Below, one piece after another: positions 45,490-57,379 of a stretch of 64,000 bases of DNA (within the stretch, counting starts at the first letter, position 1; the number at the start of each line of letters is the position of its first letter). The stretch spans positions 4,383,182 to 4,447,181 of the forward strand of contig JAJHZJ010000808.1 of assembly GCA_023548195.1 (NCBI GenBank), read 5' to 3'. A program made the translations under genes and the position numbers. The notes below the pieces were generated by a model. That model had not been told where the DNA came from and made no database searches. It worked only from the letters and a program-made list of their open reading frames with translations. The stretch comes from Bettongia penicillata ogilbyi. Its lineage: Eukaryota; Chordata; Mammalia; Diprotodontia; Potoroidae.

Positions 45490-46175
45490 CGTCTCATTTG
45501 ATGATTTTCTTACCATGTATATTAACGGAAGCCTAAAACAGGGAGCCGTAGGCTTACGGCCAATGTCAATAGCATGGAGGAGACACAACAGAGTCCAAGT
45601 TGAGGAGGCATTTACTATACATAATGACATCTTCCAGATGACCCTGTTTAACATACGGCTTATTGCATCAAACCTCTGGAACATTCTAGAGCCTTCTGGA
45701 TAAGAGCTAAGTACTCAAAGGCGTTTGGTCTAATTATAAACATGTTATATTAGGAGTGTTATAATATATTCCCTCTTTCTCATCTCTCAACATGATTTAG
45801 GAAAAAGTGACAAAGCTAGAATTTGATTGGCCCAGGGATGGGGCAAGGTTCAAGCTAGATTTCTTGACAATTTCTTGGTAACCTCTGTCTGTGCTGACCT
45901 TGTTTCTTGAGGTACTGACCTAGGGTCATAAAAGCTCCCACCCATACAGGACCAAGGCCCCTCCAAGTTGATGGATATCTGAAGACCACATGAATCACCA
46001 TCTCCTGTCCTGATGACCAGATGAAGTTTCATATGGAGCAAGGAGGAAAGTGTCTATAGAAACTATGCCACTGTAACCTTATCCTTACTATGTTATCATT
46101 AAGTAAAGCTCCTTTGGTTAACTGTCCAATGCCCTATGCGTGCCTCATTTTGTTCCAACATAAACCTGAGTAACA
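45490..46175 (+). mobile_element. Possible LTR
   Basis: It is longer and GC-richer than the flanks, contains a TATA-like tcataaaagctcc near 45928 and ends gagtaaca. The start is uncertain and no target duplication is visible. The LTR identity is an inference from layout. Confidence 0.28.
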
Positions 46176-46909
46176 GATTGCCAGTGTGAGGACTTCCACT
46201 AATAGGGGGATTCAATATGCACACAGATAAATAAATACAAGGTAATCTGAGGAGGAAGAGACCATTAACTGAGAGAATATAACAAGGGTTTTCAGGAAAA
46301 GGTGCCACCTGAGTTGAATTTTGAAGAGAGATACAGAATTTTTAAACCAAAGAGAAGCTTCATGTTAAAAGGTACCATAGAAAACAAATCAATTTTGATT
46401 CTTAATTCACACATGCATCAAATAGCAGAGCATCCAAATATTTGAAAGAAAAGGTAGTCAAATTTTAGAGAGAAATAGATATAGGTTGAATTAGATGACC
46501 TTTTCCAACTGAGAATGTGTGAATTGATTCTGTATAGTAGGGATTCTCCCTGGCTGGTTGAGAGTGCTAGGGAGCACTACCTCATCCACCTCATCAGTAA
46601 AGGAAAAAGGAGTGATGCTCTGCCAAAGATAAGTGGAAAAGGAATTCACATTTTGGATTACATTTCTCTGACTTCCATTTCTGCCTCTGATAACAATGTT
46701 ACTGACACTAAAGTGTTTTTGGAATTTGTTCTTTCATTTAAGAAGTTTTTTTACTGTAATTTATATTACACTAAATGTGTTTTATTCATTGCAGTAGGAC
46801 CAAAATGAATATCTCTTTTTCCTAATTATTTCACATACATTGTTTCATGTGTCAAACTACATTTTAAGAACATTGGGAGCTAGGAATAACATCATATACT
46901 TCTGTCTCT
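46176..46909. other. Unassigned sequence
   Basis: Contains a weak L2-like piece near 46200-46320 and a 97-codon plus frame (46515-46808) without recognisable features. Confidence 0.35.
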
Positions 46910-47150
46910 TAGGTGACCCTGTGGATAAGCATCAGGACTGTGGTAAGGAAGACTTGAGTTCAAATTCAGCCTCCCTTAATAGCTGTGTAACCCTGGGCAA
47001 GTTACTTAACCTCAATTTGCCTCAGTTTCCTCAATTGTAAAATAGGAGCAAGATTAGCACCACCTTCTTAAGGTTGTTGTAAAGATTAAAGGAAATAATA
47101 TTTCTAAAGTGCTTAGCATAGCCCTTGGCACATAATAGGCATTAAATAAA
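46910..47150 (+). repeat. MIR-type SINE
   Basis: Sense: gacttgagttcaaattcagc, tgtgtaaccctgggcaagtt, taaggttgttgtaaagatta, ggcacataataggcattaaa. Confidence 0.85.
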
Positions 47151-48109
47151 TGCGTATTTCCTTCCTTCCCTTCCCTTTTCCTCCAAAACACTGGCCCAAA
47201 GGCCACTTGTGGCAGGTCAAAGAATTTCCTCTACATTCAAGAGATGTTTTCCTCTACATTTTTCACAGGATCTTGAAATCCTTTAGTGGAAGCAGGTTGT
47301 GCAGACCTGATTTAGGTCAATGTGAGGAATATTTAAAATATTTTTATATTTTACATTATATTTCACATCAAAATGTGAATATTTAAAATATTTTTTTTAA
47401 AACATATACATAGATAAACCAATGCAAAGGAATTTAAAGAGAGAAGAAAAAAATGTAGGGGGAGGAAGGAATCTGGGTGGGGCTTTGAAAGATGATATAG
47501 ATTAAGACAGAGAAGGAGTCAGTGCATTGCAGGATAGTGGGTTGGCAAGAGAGGAAGACACGCAAATAATCAAAAGCTGGAGACAAGTGCTGAGTTCAGG
47601 AAAACAGTTTATGGTTTACTTTGGCTGGAACACAGAATGCATGAAAGAGAATAATATGAAGCAAGGCTGGAAAGGCAGGCTGGAGCTTTTAAATATCTGG
47701 TTGTAGAGTCTGTGCTCCTTAACTCCAGAAGGAAGAAGTAGGAACAATGGGTAAAAGTCACTGAGAGAGATTTTCACTTGATAGAACTCCTAACAATCAG
47801 AGCTGTCTCAAAGTGGGATGGATTGCCTAGGGTGGAAATCAGTTCCAACCACTGCAGTTCTTAACTGATCAGGAACGTTGTAGTAGATTGTGTTTCACTA
47901 GATGACCTTTGAGTTTCCTTCCAATTCTGAGACTGCAATTTTGATTCTGTATGGCAGGATTCCCCCTTGTGGGATCAAGGTACTCAGAAGCTGCAGTCTG
48001 CCACATCTGAAGGGTGGGAGGAATGACAGCTCTACAGAAGAACAGTGGGAAAGCTCTCAACAAACAGAGCTAGCTCCAAATGAAATAGGCTGCCTAGAGA
48101 GCAAGTTTA
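47151..48109. other. Mostly unassigned, with weak L2 traces
   Basis: A stretch near 47460-47700 (gaagcaaggctggaaaggca) is antisense-L2-like. From 47885, tagatgacctttgagtttcc resembles a CR1/L3-type 3' region. Neither is certain. Confidence 0.35.
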
Positions 48110-48332
48110 TCCTCTCTAGAAGGGAGCCACTGAAGATTTTTGGCTGACTTAGGTCTGTGCTTTAGGAAGACTCTCTTGGCAGCTCTGTAAAAAACAGTGC
48201 CATTGCCATATGAAAGATAACAAGGGACTAAAGTAGACTGGCAACCATCAGAGTGATGAGAAGGGGATGGGTGAGTGGGATGTGGGGGTAGAATTGATGG
48301 GGCTTGACCATGGGGTGTGGAAGAAAAAAAAG
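48110..48332 (-). repeat. L2, part 1 of a twice-split copy
   Basis: Antisense L2: gaagggagccactgaagatt, ggtctgtgctttaggaagac, gatggggcttgaccatgggg. It continues at 49040 and again at 49663. Confidence 0.75.
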
Positions 48333-48334
48333 AG

Positions 48335-49035
48335 TTAGAGTAATGCCAGTTAAAAATACAAAACAAAAACAACAGGTGGTCCTTTGACTCATCAATACAG
48401 TACACCACTAGGTCTGTATCCAAAAGAGATTTTTTAAAAAAGGGGAAAGGACCTATATGTATAAAAATATTTACAACAGCTCTTTTTGTGGTGACAAAGA
48501 ATTGGAAATTGAGAATATGCCTATCAATTGGAGAATGGATAAACAAATTGTGTTATACTATTGTGATAGTATACCATTGTAGTATAAGAAATGACAACTG
48601 GGAGGCTTTCAGAAAAATATGGAAAGACTTACATGAACTGATGCAAAGTGAAAAGAGCAGAACCAGGAGAACATTGTTCACAGCGACAACAATAGTGTAC
48701 AATGATTAACTGTGAATGACTTAGTTATTTTCACCAGTTCAGCAATACAATGATCCAAGACAGTTCTAAAAGATGCTAACTACCCCCACATAAATAACTG
48801 ATGGAGTCTAAATGCATCAAAGCATACTTTAAAAACTTCATTTTTTTTGTTTTTTTTGTCCATGTTTTCTTTCACAAGATGACTAATATGGATATGTTTT
48901 TTCATTACTGCATATGCATAACCTACATCAAATTGCTTGTTGTCTCAGTGAGGTGGGAGTGCAGCGAGGGAAAGAATTTAGAACTCAAATTTTTAAAAAT
49001 GAATGTTAAAAATTGTTTTTACATGTAATTAATTT
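48335..49035 (+). mobile_element. L1 3' end inserted in L2
   Basis: Sense L1. A 73-codon frame (48488-48709) reads KNWKLRICLSIGEWINKL and KIWKDLHELMQSEKSRTRR, the ORF2 C-terminus just before the 3' UTR. The UTR ends atgaatgttaaaaattgttt and then an A/T-rich terminus. It is 5'-truncated to about 700 bases. Confidence 0.88.
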
Positions 49036-49039
49036 TTTT

Positions 49040-49228
49040 AAATAGGTGATTAGAAGGATGGTGGTACCTCTAACAGTAAAAGTTTAGAAGACAGGTGAGT
49101 TTAGGGAGAAAAATGGTCAAATCTGTTTTAGACAGGGTGCGTTTGAAATTCCTATGAGTCGATCTACAGGTATAACTGTGCAACAAGGGTTTAGTGGTGA
49201 GGAACTAGAGTTCAAGAGAAGGAGAGCT
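49040..49228 (-). repeat. L2, part 2 of a twice-split copy
   Basis: Resumes with agaaggatggtggtacctct and aacagtaaaagtttagaag, the next L2 segment after 48332, and runs to gaactagagttcaagagaag. Confidence 0.75.
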
Positions 49229-49662
49229 AGCATCCCCCTTTAGACCCTCTCACCTGGACAATGAAATGCATCTTTGCTTCAAATTTCTCTTCTCTCCAAG
49301 CCATCCTTCACACAGTTGCCAAAGTGATTTTCCTAATGTACAGGTTTAGTCAGTAAACTCCATTGGCTTCTCCCTATCATTTTACCTCTAAAAGCCAGAA
49401 CAAACTATTCAGTTTGGCATTTAAAGATCTTTACAATTTGGCTCCAAAGCACCTTTCCAACCTTACACCTACCTTCCATTCCTGAACTCTACAATCTACC
49501 CAAATTGAACTTTTTAACTTTTCTCTCATAGGGCACTTTTGCTCCTGTCTATGGCATTTTACAAAGACTGTCCCCTATGCCTACATATAGCCCTTCTTCA
49601 ACTCTCCCTGCTACATGTTCTCCTTTCAGAGCTCAAATCAAGTATCATTTTCTATTCCAGTC
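49229..49662 (+). repeat. Sense L2 fragment inside antisense L2
   Basis: ORF2-derived sense text: ccatccttcacacagttgcc, aaagtgattttcctaatgta, ttggcatttaaagatcttta. It lacks the L2 3' terminus, which is unusual for a simple retroposed copy. Confidence 0.78.
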
Positions 49663-49960
49663 ATCTGCATACAGATCATAATTGATCTCTGTAGGAGTAA
49701 AAAGGATGGCCCAAGATAGAACTTTGAGGGATGGAAGATGGATTATGATTTAGCAAAGCTGATAATAAATGGGGAGAGAAGACCAAAAGAAGGAGAGACT
49801 ATATGGGAGGAAACAACAAGGGACAAGAAAGGGGGTAAGGGACAAGAAAGATGCCTTCCTTGGAAGTGGGGAAGGACGGGGAAAAGGAGAAAGCAAAAAC
49901 TCAAGGACATGAGTGTGAGATATTAGGGAAGGAGTTCCATCCTTTGGATTGTCTGGTAGT
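49663..49960 (-). repeat. L2, part 3 of a twice-split copy
   Basis: Resumes with tcatctgcatacagatcata and aagatagaactttgagggat, the RT-proximal L2 region that follows part 2 in family order. Confidence 0.72.
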
Positions 49961-49964
49961 TCCA

Positions 49965-50285
49965 ATCCAATTCAACCATTTATTCAGCACCTACTACCTA
50001 CATGTTTGGTGCTGTAATTACCAAAATAAAATAAGAAACAGTCCATGCCCCCAAGGAAGGGTGACTCAACTAGGATGACTAAGAAAGGTTTCCCATAAGA
50101 AAATTTTCCCTGATGAAAGCTAGAGATCCCAACAAGTAATAGTGAGTAGGGAGTGATTTCTGGCATAGGAGATAGTTTGTGCAATGGTGTAGTAGACCAG
50201 TTTGGTTGCAATGTAGAGGGCATGTAGGGGAATTATGTGAAATAAGCCTGGAAAGGTAGGCTGAAGCCAAACTGAGTTAAAATGC
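49965..50285 (-). repeat. Second antisense L2 3' fragment
   Basis: New terminus: aaccatttattcagcaccta, catgtttggtgctgtaatta, then gaaataagcctggaaaggta. Confidence 0.72.
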
Positions 50286-50288
50286 CAA

Positions 50289-50490
50289 GTTTGGGGTTTT
50301 CTTGGAAGAGTTAATTTGCCATTTCTTTCTCAAACTCATTTTACAGATGAGGAAAATGAGGCAAACAGGCTTAGGTGACTTATCTAAGGTCCCACAGCTA
50401 GGAAGTGTCTCAAGCCTGGTTTGAACTCAGGAAAATGAGTCTTTGTGACTCCAGTCACTGAACTCTATCCACTGTGCCACCTAGCTGCTC
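50289..50490 (-). repeat. MAR1/WSINE-type CORE-SINE
   Basis: Antisense: ttggggttttcttggaagag, attttacagatgaggaaaat, ctatccactgtgccacctag. The tail tip is missing. Confidence 0.9.
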
Positions 50491-50654
50491 ATATGCTCAT
50501 GTGAACTTACAATATTCTAATTTATATTGTCATTATCTGCATGCATGTATCTTAGCACTCCTATATTGTGCAACTGCATGATAAAGTCAGTGATAATTGG
50601 TTTGGAGCTGACAAGAGTTACAGATGAAGAAACAGATGATAGATAGATATAGAT

Positions 50655-50661
50655 GTGTGCG

Positions 50662-50692
<31 letters not shown>

Positions 50693-50770
50693 TATATATA
50701 TATATCCATAAGTGTACAAGGATACACACTTTTTACATATATATATATAATGGAAGTAGGTATATATAGA
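50655..50770. repeat. (TA)n/(AC)n compound microsatellite
   Basis: tatatatata, a short cacacacac block, then further TA blocks to about 50770. Confidence 0.92.
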
Positions 50771-50879
50771 TAAATATAGATAACATAATTGAACCCATGG
50801 GAGCTAATGCACCCTGAGGGCAGAACCAGGAGCAATTGGTAGAGTTGCAAAAAGGCCAAATTAAGCTTGTCAGGAAAAT

Positions 50880-51339
50880 TATGCAGGGGCCAAAGTGCAC
50901 TCTATTGCTTTCCTTTCCCAAACAGCTTCCAGGCTGAGCAGGAACAGATCCCTCCTATAACATGCGGAGAAGGGGAGGGGGAAGCACCCTTCGAAGGGGT
51001 AAAATCTTATGGGGGCTCGAAGCTTCTCCCCTCAGCCCACAGCCCCTCTCAGCTTTAGGCCTGGGGGCTTCCCCAACTCTTCAGAGAAGTAGAGAAGACA
51101 GATCCAGGTTCCTGCTCTGGGAGGAGGGGCTGAGTGGTCCTCTTTCCTTCACAGGGGAGCTGGCTTATAGAGGAAGAGGAAAGGCAAAAAAAGGCCCTGG
51201 GGGATCTTCAGAACTAGTAACCTCAGACAGAGGGCGCAGCTTCAAGGAAAGAAGTGAGGCTATAAATCCGAGCTGATGGGAGGATAAATGATTCCACCAG
51301 GAAAGTGGCTTGGGCAGGGATTAGAGGTCACAGAGTTGC
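50880..51339. other. GC-richer patch of unknown role
   Basis: About half G+C against an AT-rich background, with a few CpGs (gcggag, ttcgaag, gggcgcagc). A 104-codon plus frame is open (50962-51276) but basic, Gly/Ser-rich and without a recognisable domain. Too few CpGs are visible to call a CpG island. Confidence 0.4.
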
Positions 51340-51525
51340 AGGATCATGGATCTGAGGCTAGAAGGGGCTTCCGAGGCCATTGAGATGACCCCCTCCCTTT
51401 TCTCCACCCTCATTGTACAAATGAGGATCTTTAAAGATCAGGAATTTTGTCACTTTCCCAGAGTCAGGCCGGGGAGATGGGATTTGAACCTAGGGCTTCC
51501 ACTGAGACTTACCCACATTTGTAGA
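51340..51525 (-). repeat. MIR/CR1-related repeat
   Basis: gatctgaggctagaaggggc, ttgtacaaatgaggatcttt and agatgggatttgaacctagg give an antisense CORE-like layout (outer border, core, tRNA-side). Confidence 0.5.
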
Positions 51526-52184
51526 CTCCAGGGAAAGAGGAGTCAATAGATAGGGTGAGCCCTTCAGCAGATTTGCAGGTCAGAGTGGGCAAATTACAGC
51601 GACGATGAGATGCAAGGACAATACTGCTAAGGATGCATTTGCACTTCCTTATTTAGATCATTCAGAGCTTTCCCAATCATACTCCCTACTCCCTTAGTGG
51701 TATACACTAGCAAAGGTGTAAAGGGTGAGTGAGCCCCTTTCATGGGTGATTGGATCATCCTACACAAAAACTTACCCCCAGTCTCTCTAACTTTTCCCTA
51801 GATGCTTATTCTTATAGATTAATAGGAGAAATTTATAGTTAAACACAAAAGCTGGACACACAAAAGTTAAACACACTCTGGGCCCCAGAGCCATTTCATG
51901 ATTATTGGGCACATGGCCCTTACTTGGTAATGGTTGGTCCTGCAGAGAGGAAAAATTTGAGAAATGTACTGGATAGGTTGTATTTATGAGTCAGGGTGTG
52001 ATATCTTGCCAAGGAAATCCAAATCCTCTATCTGGAGGAACCGTGGATAGGAAAGGTGAAAACTCTTCTCTTTCAGGAATGTAGCAAGCCTCAATGCCAA
52101 GGGCCTGGGTGAGGGATGTTTGGAGGTGGTGGAGTGGAACTAAACAGGATTCTACCCATCATGGGCTTAGGGTTTCTGTCACTG
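51526..52184. other. Unassigned sequence
   Basis: No gene or named repeat. A short imperfect tandem (acacaaaag units) lies at 51840-51875. Confidence 0.4.
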
Positions 52185-52405
52185 AGTCTTGACTGGATCT
52201 TCTTGAGACCATTTGAGGGACAAAGACATTGGAGTACTTTTGCTATTTCCTTCTCCAGTTTATTTTGCAGATGAGGAAATGGAGGCAGACTGAAGTTAAG
52301 TGACTTGACCAGAGTCAAATAGGTGGTAAGTGTCTGAGGCTGAATTTGACTAGATCTTCCTGACTCCACACTTGGAGCTCTCTCACTGTGCCACCTAACT
52401 TGCCC
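52185..52405 (-). repeat. MAR1/WSINE-type CORE-SINE
   Basis: Antisense: attggagtacttttgctatt, ttttgcagatgaggaaatgg, tctcactgtgccacctaact. Confidence 0.88.
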
Positions 52406-52972
52406 TGAGGGTTTCTCTTCTTTCTAAGAAAACAAGAGGTAGGAACTATAGCTTTCCACCTAAGAATGGATTGGTCTGTCCAACAGAAACACAATGTTTT
52501 GAGAGGAGACCAGCTAAGCAAACTGTTCTAGCATAGATGCCATGTGCAGAGGGCAGCTAAGTGAGCACTATACAAAGAGGAAAAGGATATAGGATCTCAA
52601 GGACCCACCGTACCACAAACTGTAAGCTGTTTTTGTCACCTGTGCACTTCACTACTGCTATGCTCTTAAGTATGAGGCTATTCTTTCATGGATGATTCTT
52701 ATGTTTATGGGAGAGTATGCTCCAGGTTTATGGAGAGGAAAGTTTTGTTATGACCAGTTTTACTATTTAATTTGAAAAAAAAAAGTATTTGCCAAGAATA
52801 ATTGAGATTATTGGCAGATTGTTAATGGGAAACATGTCTGGGTTTGTAAATACTATCCTCCCTCAGAACCTATGAGAGTAGAAGTTGCCCACTGGGGGCT
52901 ATAGTGCAGAGGGGATACGCTTATTTGTCTGAACAATCTGATTAATGTCTTTTTGTAGCAAAAATAAAATTA
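52406..52972. other. Unassigned sequence
   Basis: Nothing named between the SINE and the LTR. Confidence 0.4.
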
Positions 52973-52978
52973 GATAAT

Positions 52979-53437
52979 TGTAAGGGAATTGCCAACCCCC
53001 AGCCTCCTGGACGGCATTCACTAGTCATGACTCAGGTAAACTGAGGGGAGACTGGTAAGGCATGAACAAGATGGCGCTGGGAGGAAGGGTTCTGCCCCTG
53101 TTTTGCTCAAGGCTATTTTCCCCGGGCTTTTCTGAGAACAAAGAAGCCCAAAATGTTTTTCTTTCTAGGGGCTACGTGTCCACCCTGAGCAATCCTGGCT
53201 TAAGGTAAATTACTTCCTTATAAGGGCAAACTACTAGCTGATAGGTTCACTTAGGCACTGGTGTCAGAAAAGAGATAAAAGCACGGCTCACTGCTTGAAT
53301 AAATGGAGTTCTTACTATCTTGTCTCCTGCCTCAATCATTGCTTACAGCTACATTCCACCAAGGCCTGCAGGCCTCTGCTGGTCAGATAAGCCTGTGGGC
53401 CCGAGAGATCAGGCTCAGACTCCCGGGATCCCTAACA
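52979..53437 (+). mobile_element. Solo LTR (endogenous retrovirus)
   Basis: A 459-bp element starts tgtaaggg and ends ccctaaca, inverted ends with one mismatch and TG...CA termini. It is flanked by a perfect 6-bp duplication, gataat, at 52973-52978 and 53438-53443. A TATA-like gagataaaag lies at 53272-53281 and aataaa at 53298-53303, giving a compact promoter/poly(A) arrangement. No internal retroviral genes are present, so recombination between two LTRs has removed them. The 6-bp duplication is the length usual for class II (ERVK/beta-like) elements; class is inferred from this alone. Confidence 0.9.
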
Positions 53438-53443
53438 GATAAT

Positions 53444-54419
53444 CTTCTTGAAAATAGAGTATTGATAATATCTTAAAGCAAATATGCCATTTCAATTTGA
53501 GACCACATTGCTGTAGAAGGGAATTCCCATTAAGTGGGAATGGGGTTGCTGGAGGGAATAGTGAAATAACAGGCCAGAGGAAAAAAAACAGTATAAAGGA
53601 GAAAAACATAGCTCATGCTGTCTAGAGCTGCTGTCACAGTCTGTCAGTTCATGCATATTAGGCACAGTTCACACAAACCATTCAGTTTTTTCATATTTGG
53701 AGAAAGTGGAGAAACCTTTTTTTGAGGGACTAACAGCTGTGAGACATGATTTAGAGAATCTTGTTCTAAACTTTTAGCAAGGCCAGCCTTTGTGTGGAAT
53801 CTGTATGAATGAGTTTCCTTCAAATTGAAATTGAAATTGTGAACACCGATATATCATGAATTTACCAGCAGATGGCTCCCCAAAGCTAATTTAGAAAAGA
53901 ACAGACTCTTTGTACAACTGTATAAATCCTCTGGGCTTTGGATTTTTTTTTTTTTTTGTAATCTAAATACAAATTTAGTTTTTATTTATTTTTACAAATT
54001 AACAAAATCCCAATATTTAATTAATTTATTTGTAATTCCTAATAACAAGCGAAATCCCAATATTCAATTAATTTGTTTATAATTCATAATTAATTTCTCA
54101 TGAATCAAATGGAAAGGAGGATTCCCCCCCCCCCTCCTCAATTTAGGATTTCTTTTCTCCTTAATTTTGCTCAAGCATTTAAATTCTGGTAGATTATAAA
54201 CTTTGTTGTACTGGTTTTTGGTGTAGTACTGGTCTCTTCAATAATGGATTGACAGGGACAACAGTTGGAGGAAATAGCAGTGGTGCTTCAAGGAATTCTT
54301 GCATGAGAGGCAAGGTTAAGGTCCTTGTCCACTAGGCAGTGGATCTAGGGCTAACGCATAGGGATAGGCCACATGTCCCCTCTACAAGAAAACAAAGACT
54401 GGAATTACTAACAGTCACA
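53444..54419. other. Unassigned AT-rich sequence with a small tandem
   Basis: Contains a T run at 53942-53957 and two tandem copies of a 47-base unit (aaatcccaatatt starting at 54005 and 54052). Confidence 0.5.
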
Positions 54420-54700
54420 AAATCACTAAATTTGTGAGTTGGAAGGAACCTCAGAGGTCAGTCTAGTCCAGCCCATACCTGAATAAAAGAATCTGTAATA
54501 TAATATCTTCAGCAAGTTGCTTGGAGACCTCCAGAGAGAAAGAACCCACAACTCTCCTTAAGCAGCTCACATTCCATTTCTGGATAGTTCTAATCATTAG
54601 GATGCTTTTCCTTAAATAACGCCTAAATTTGCCTCTCTTGGCGTTTGTGCCATCCTCTGGCATCAATCCCTCATCCAGAGGTCATGCATGCATTTAGTGG
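54420..54700 (-). repeat. CR1/L3-type LINE 3' part
   Basis: Antisense: gttggaaggaacctcagagg, tcagtctagtccagcccata, cttggagacctccagagaga, ctaaatttgcctctcttggc. The same order occurs in CR1 ORF2 ends and 3' UTRs of amniotes. Confidence 0.6.
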
Positions 54701-57379
54701 TGACATGCAAATCACAGATAAGGCAAAACGTTGAGAGGCCTGTTAACTCTCCCAGTGCCAAAATAATTTATGTGATGACCCAGTGAGAGCCAATATTATT
54801 TTTACTGGTAAGTATTGCAAATGAAAGAATTATTTTGTAGTACCATCATTTCTACTTTATGATTCGTATTTTTAAAAACTACAGTTCTTCAATGCTAATT
54901 CATCATCAGCTCCTATTATAAAACTGCCTAGGCAGAATATAAGGATATGAACACAAGACTATTTTTTCATAGTTGCTATTCTCTACCTCAAATAAATTAG
55001 GCACAAATGCTCCAATACTCATATGGAGAATATTATTTTAATAGTGTACTCATGCAAAAAGTAGATGATAAAACATTTTTGAAACATGCAGTAGGGTTGG
55101 AATAATATAACTAGTTTATTATTAATTTTTTTCACCCTCTCATATGAATAAAAGTTTTAAAAGGTATTAGATCTTAAAAATAGAAATAGAAACAAATTGC
55201 TTATTGTTTGTAAATCTAGGATCATATGTGTTTCTGCCCAAATTAAATACCACATTTTTTCCTGCTAAAAAGTAAGTATTAAAAATAGACTAATGAAAAA
55301 AGTTCATAACCAGATTGTCCTTTCCTACTTCTATATTGCCATTACTCTCAGTAGTTTATTTATAGATAAGCTTGTTACCCAAGTCTGTAGAACAATGTGC
55401 CCTGGGCATGTTTGTGCCTGAAGAGCTAGAGCTTGTTGACTCATTTAGAAAGATCTTTACTATTCTTTGAGTATATTCTTATTTGAGAAGTGACATTTCT
55501 TCCCCTTTGGGTCAAAAAATCAAAATACATTTCTTGAGATATGAATCAAGACTCCTAGAAATATCCTGAAATATTACATTAAGACTACTCTGGCTGGCCA
55601 GCAAGTATGCTCACAGGAAGTAAAGATTTGGTATTCATCCTTTGATCTGATTATAATTTCAAGTCTATCTGGATAATTCCAGACCAAAAAAAAAAATCAC
55701 TATGGAGTTAGAATTATACAAATGGACATTTAATACTGAACAAATTAATGCAGTAAGACTTAATTTTATTAAAACATGGATAGACATAGCCACAGGGAAA
55801 GAATATAAGTCGTGACTTAATACTCTTAATTATCTACTTATGCTTTGTATAGTAGGGATAATATTTAGTTTCTAAATAATTTTACAGATGAGAACAATGA
55901 ACACAAATTAAAGCTTCCTTTTCTAGCTCCTTGGTAACCCATAATACTATTTAGGGGAACAGAATCTAATATCTTGTTTATTTGTCTTTCACACAGTATT
56001 GGTGATAGACTGTTGTCTAAGGACTAGCCTGGCTAAATTTGGAAAGGCTTATTATGATTAGGCTGGCTACAAAGAGATGAAATTTTTGTCAATAACCTAT
56101 ATAAAGGAGAGAGGGCTCACACCAGCAAAATGATGCATCCTTGAAATCCAAAAACATTTGCTTTCCATACGAATGGGTCTTTCAATGTGTTAGGATAGCT
56201 AGGCATTTTATTTTAAATATGTAATGAAGGGACAGAAAATCAATTTTTGTCTAGTCAAAGGAATAGAAGATAATACTTTTTAATTTAAATCTATTGAACC
56301 TTTCATTGAAGGATCTCCAAGCGCCTTGAAGATGTGACTGAGTGGCAAGTGGCATCAGTTCTAATTTAAATGTAAAGATAAGAGGCAAAGGAAATTATTG
56401 GAAACTAACTTAAATATCTATATGTAAATTAAATATCTATATTACAAACTAGATTAAATACCTATGCATACATATCTGAGAAAATTTAAATCTAAGAATC
56501 TTTGTTAGGGGCTAGTAAATATCATTTAGCTAGTGTATAAAAGATTCACATATTTTAAAATTTCTTAAATACATGACTCAGAAATACTAAAATGTTTGTC
56601 TTCAGTTTTACTTCTTTAAAATAATCTCAATTTATAGGAGCAAATTGCTTGTCAGATGATTGATTGGAAATAACTAACACTAGCAAAGAGTTGGGACAGA
56701 CTTACATATTTATTTTATTGAGCTAAATATAAACGTCTGTGTATGTCATCATTAAATTTCCCTCTCTTGAAAAAAGGCATTCCTCTTTGATTGAACGAGA
56801 ATCAGTCTTCTATAGCATGATGGATGAGGACAGCAATACCAAAGACAAGCCAATGCATGTCTCTCTACATTAGACTTTGGAAGAGTTAATTTTAAAGTCT
56901 AGAGATCACACATCCTTATGAGAAAAGTTTAACAAAGTAGATAACAAACAATTGAACACAGATGATGTTAGTATGTGGTTTTCTAAGTTAATCTGTGGCC
57001 TGTAGGGATCCTTTAGAATGGTTTGGTGGCCCCTGTTCCTATTTGAATTCAGCCTAGAGGGTTTTCTTTTTAAAACGTGTTGCTACTAACAATGAAGTCC
57101 TAGGGCTATTATTTGTGATAATAACAGAGAAAGTATAACTGCTCAGTTGCTGTTTTGCCTCTGCTTTTCTCTTCAAGAACCATAACATTCAAATAGGAAA
57201 GGACAGAACAAATATGGTTGATAGGGAATTGAAACTGAAGTGGTCATGATAAGACTTTTTTGCCTGAGGTTAGTTGAAATCACCCTGGCCCAGATCAAGG
57301 ACATTTCCAAAGTACTGAAATAACTTGTATATGCGATTGCTTCTCTGTTATCGACGGACATGGAAAAGTTGTTGGAGAA
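54701..57379. other. Longest stretch without named repeats (about 2.7 kb)
   Basis: AT-rich DNA with no recognisable repeat, no coding signal and no RNA gene. The lack of recognisable repeats here stands out against the rest of the window. Confidence 0.45.

Noticed and set aside
50962..51276. 104-codon open frame as a gene
   Set aside because: No recognisable domain, no splice or poly(A) context and low-complexity Gly/Ser/Arg content.
50880..51560. CpG island / promoter
   Set aside because: GC content is raised but only a handful of CpGs are visible, and part of the patch is a MIR/CR1-type repeat.
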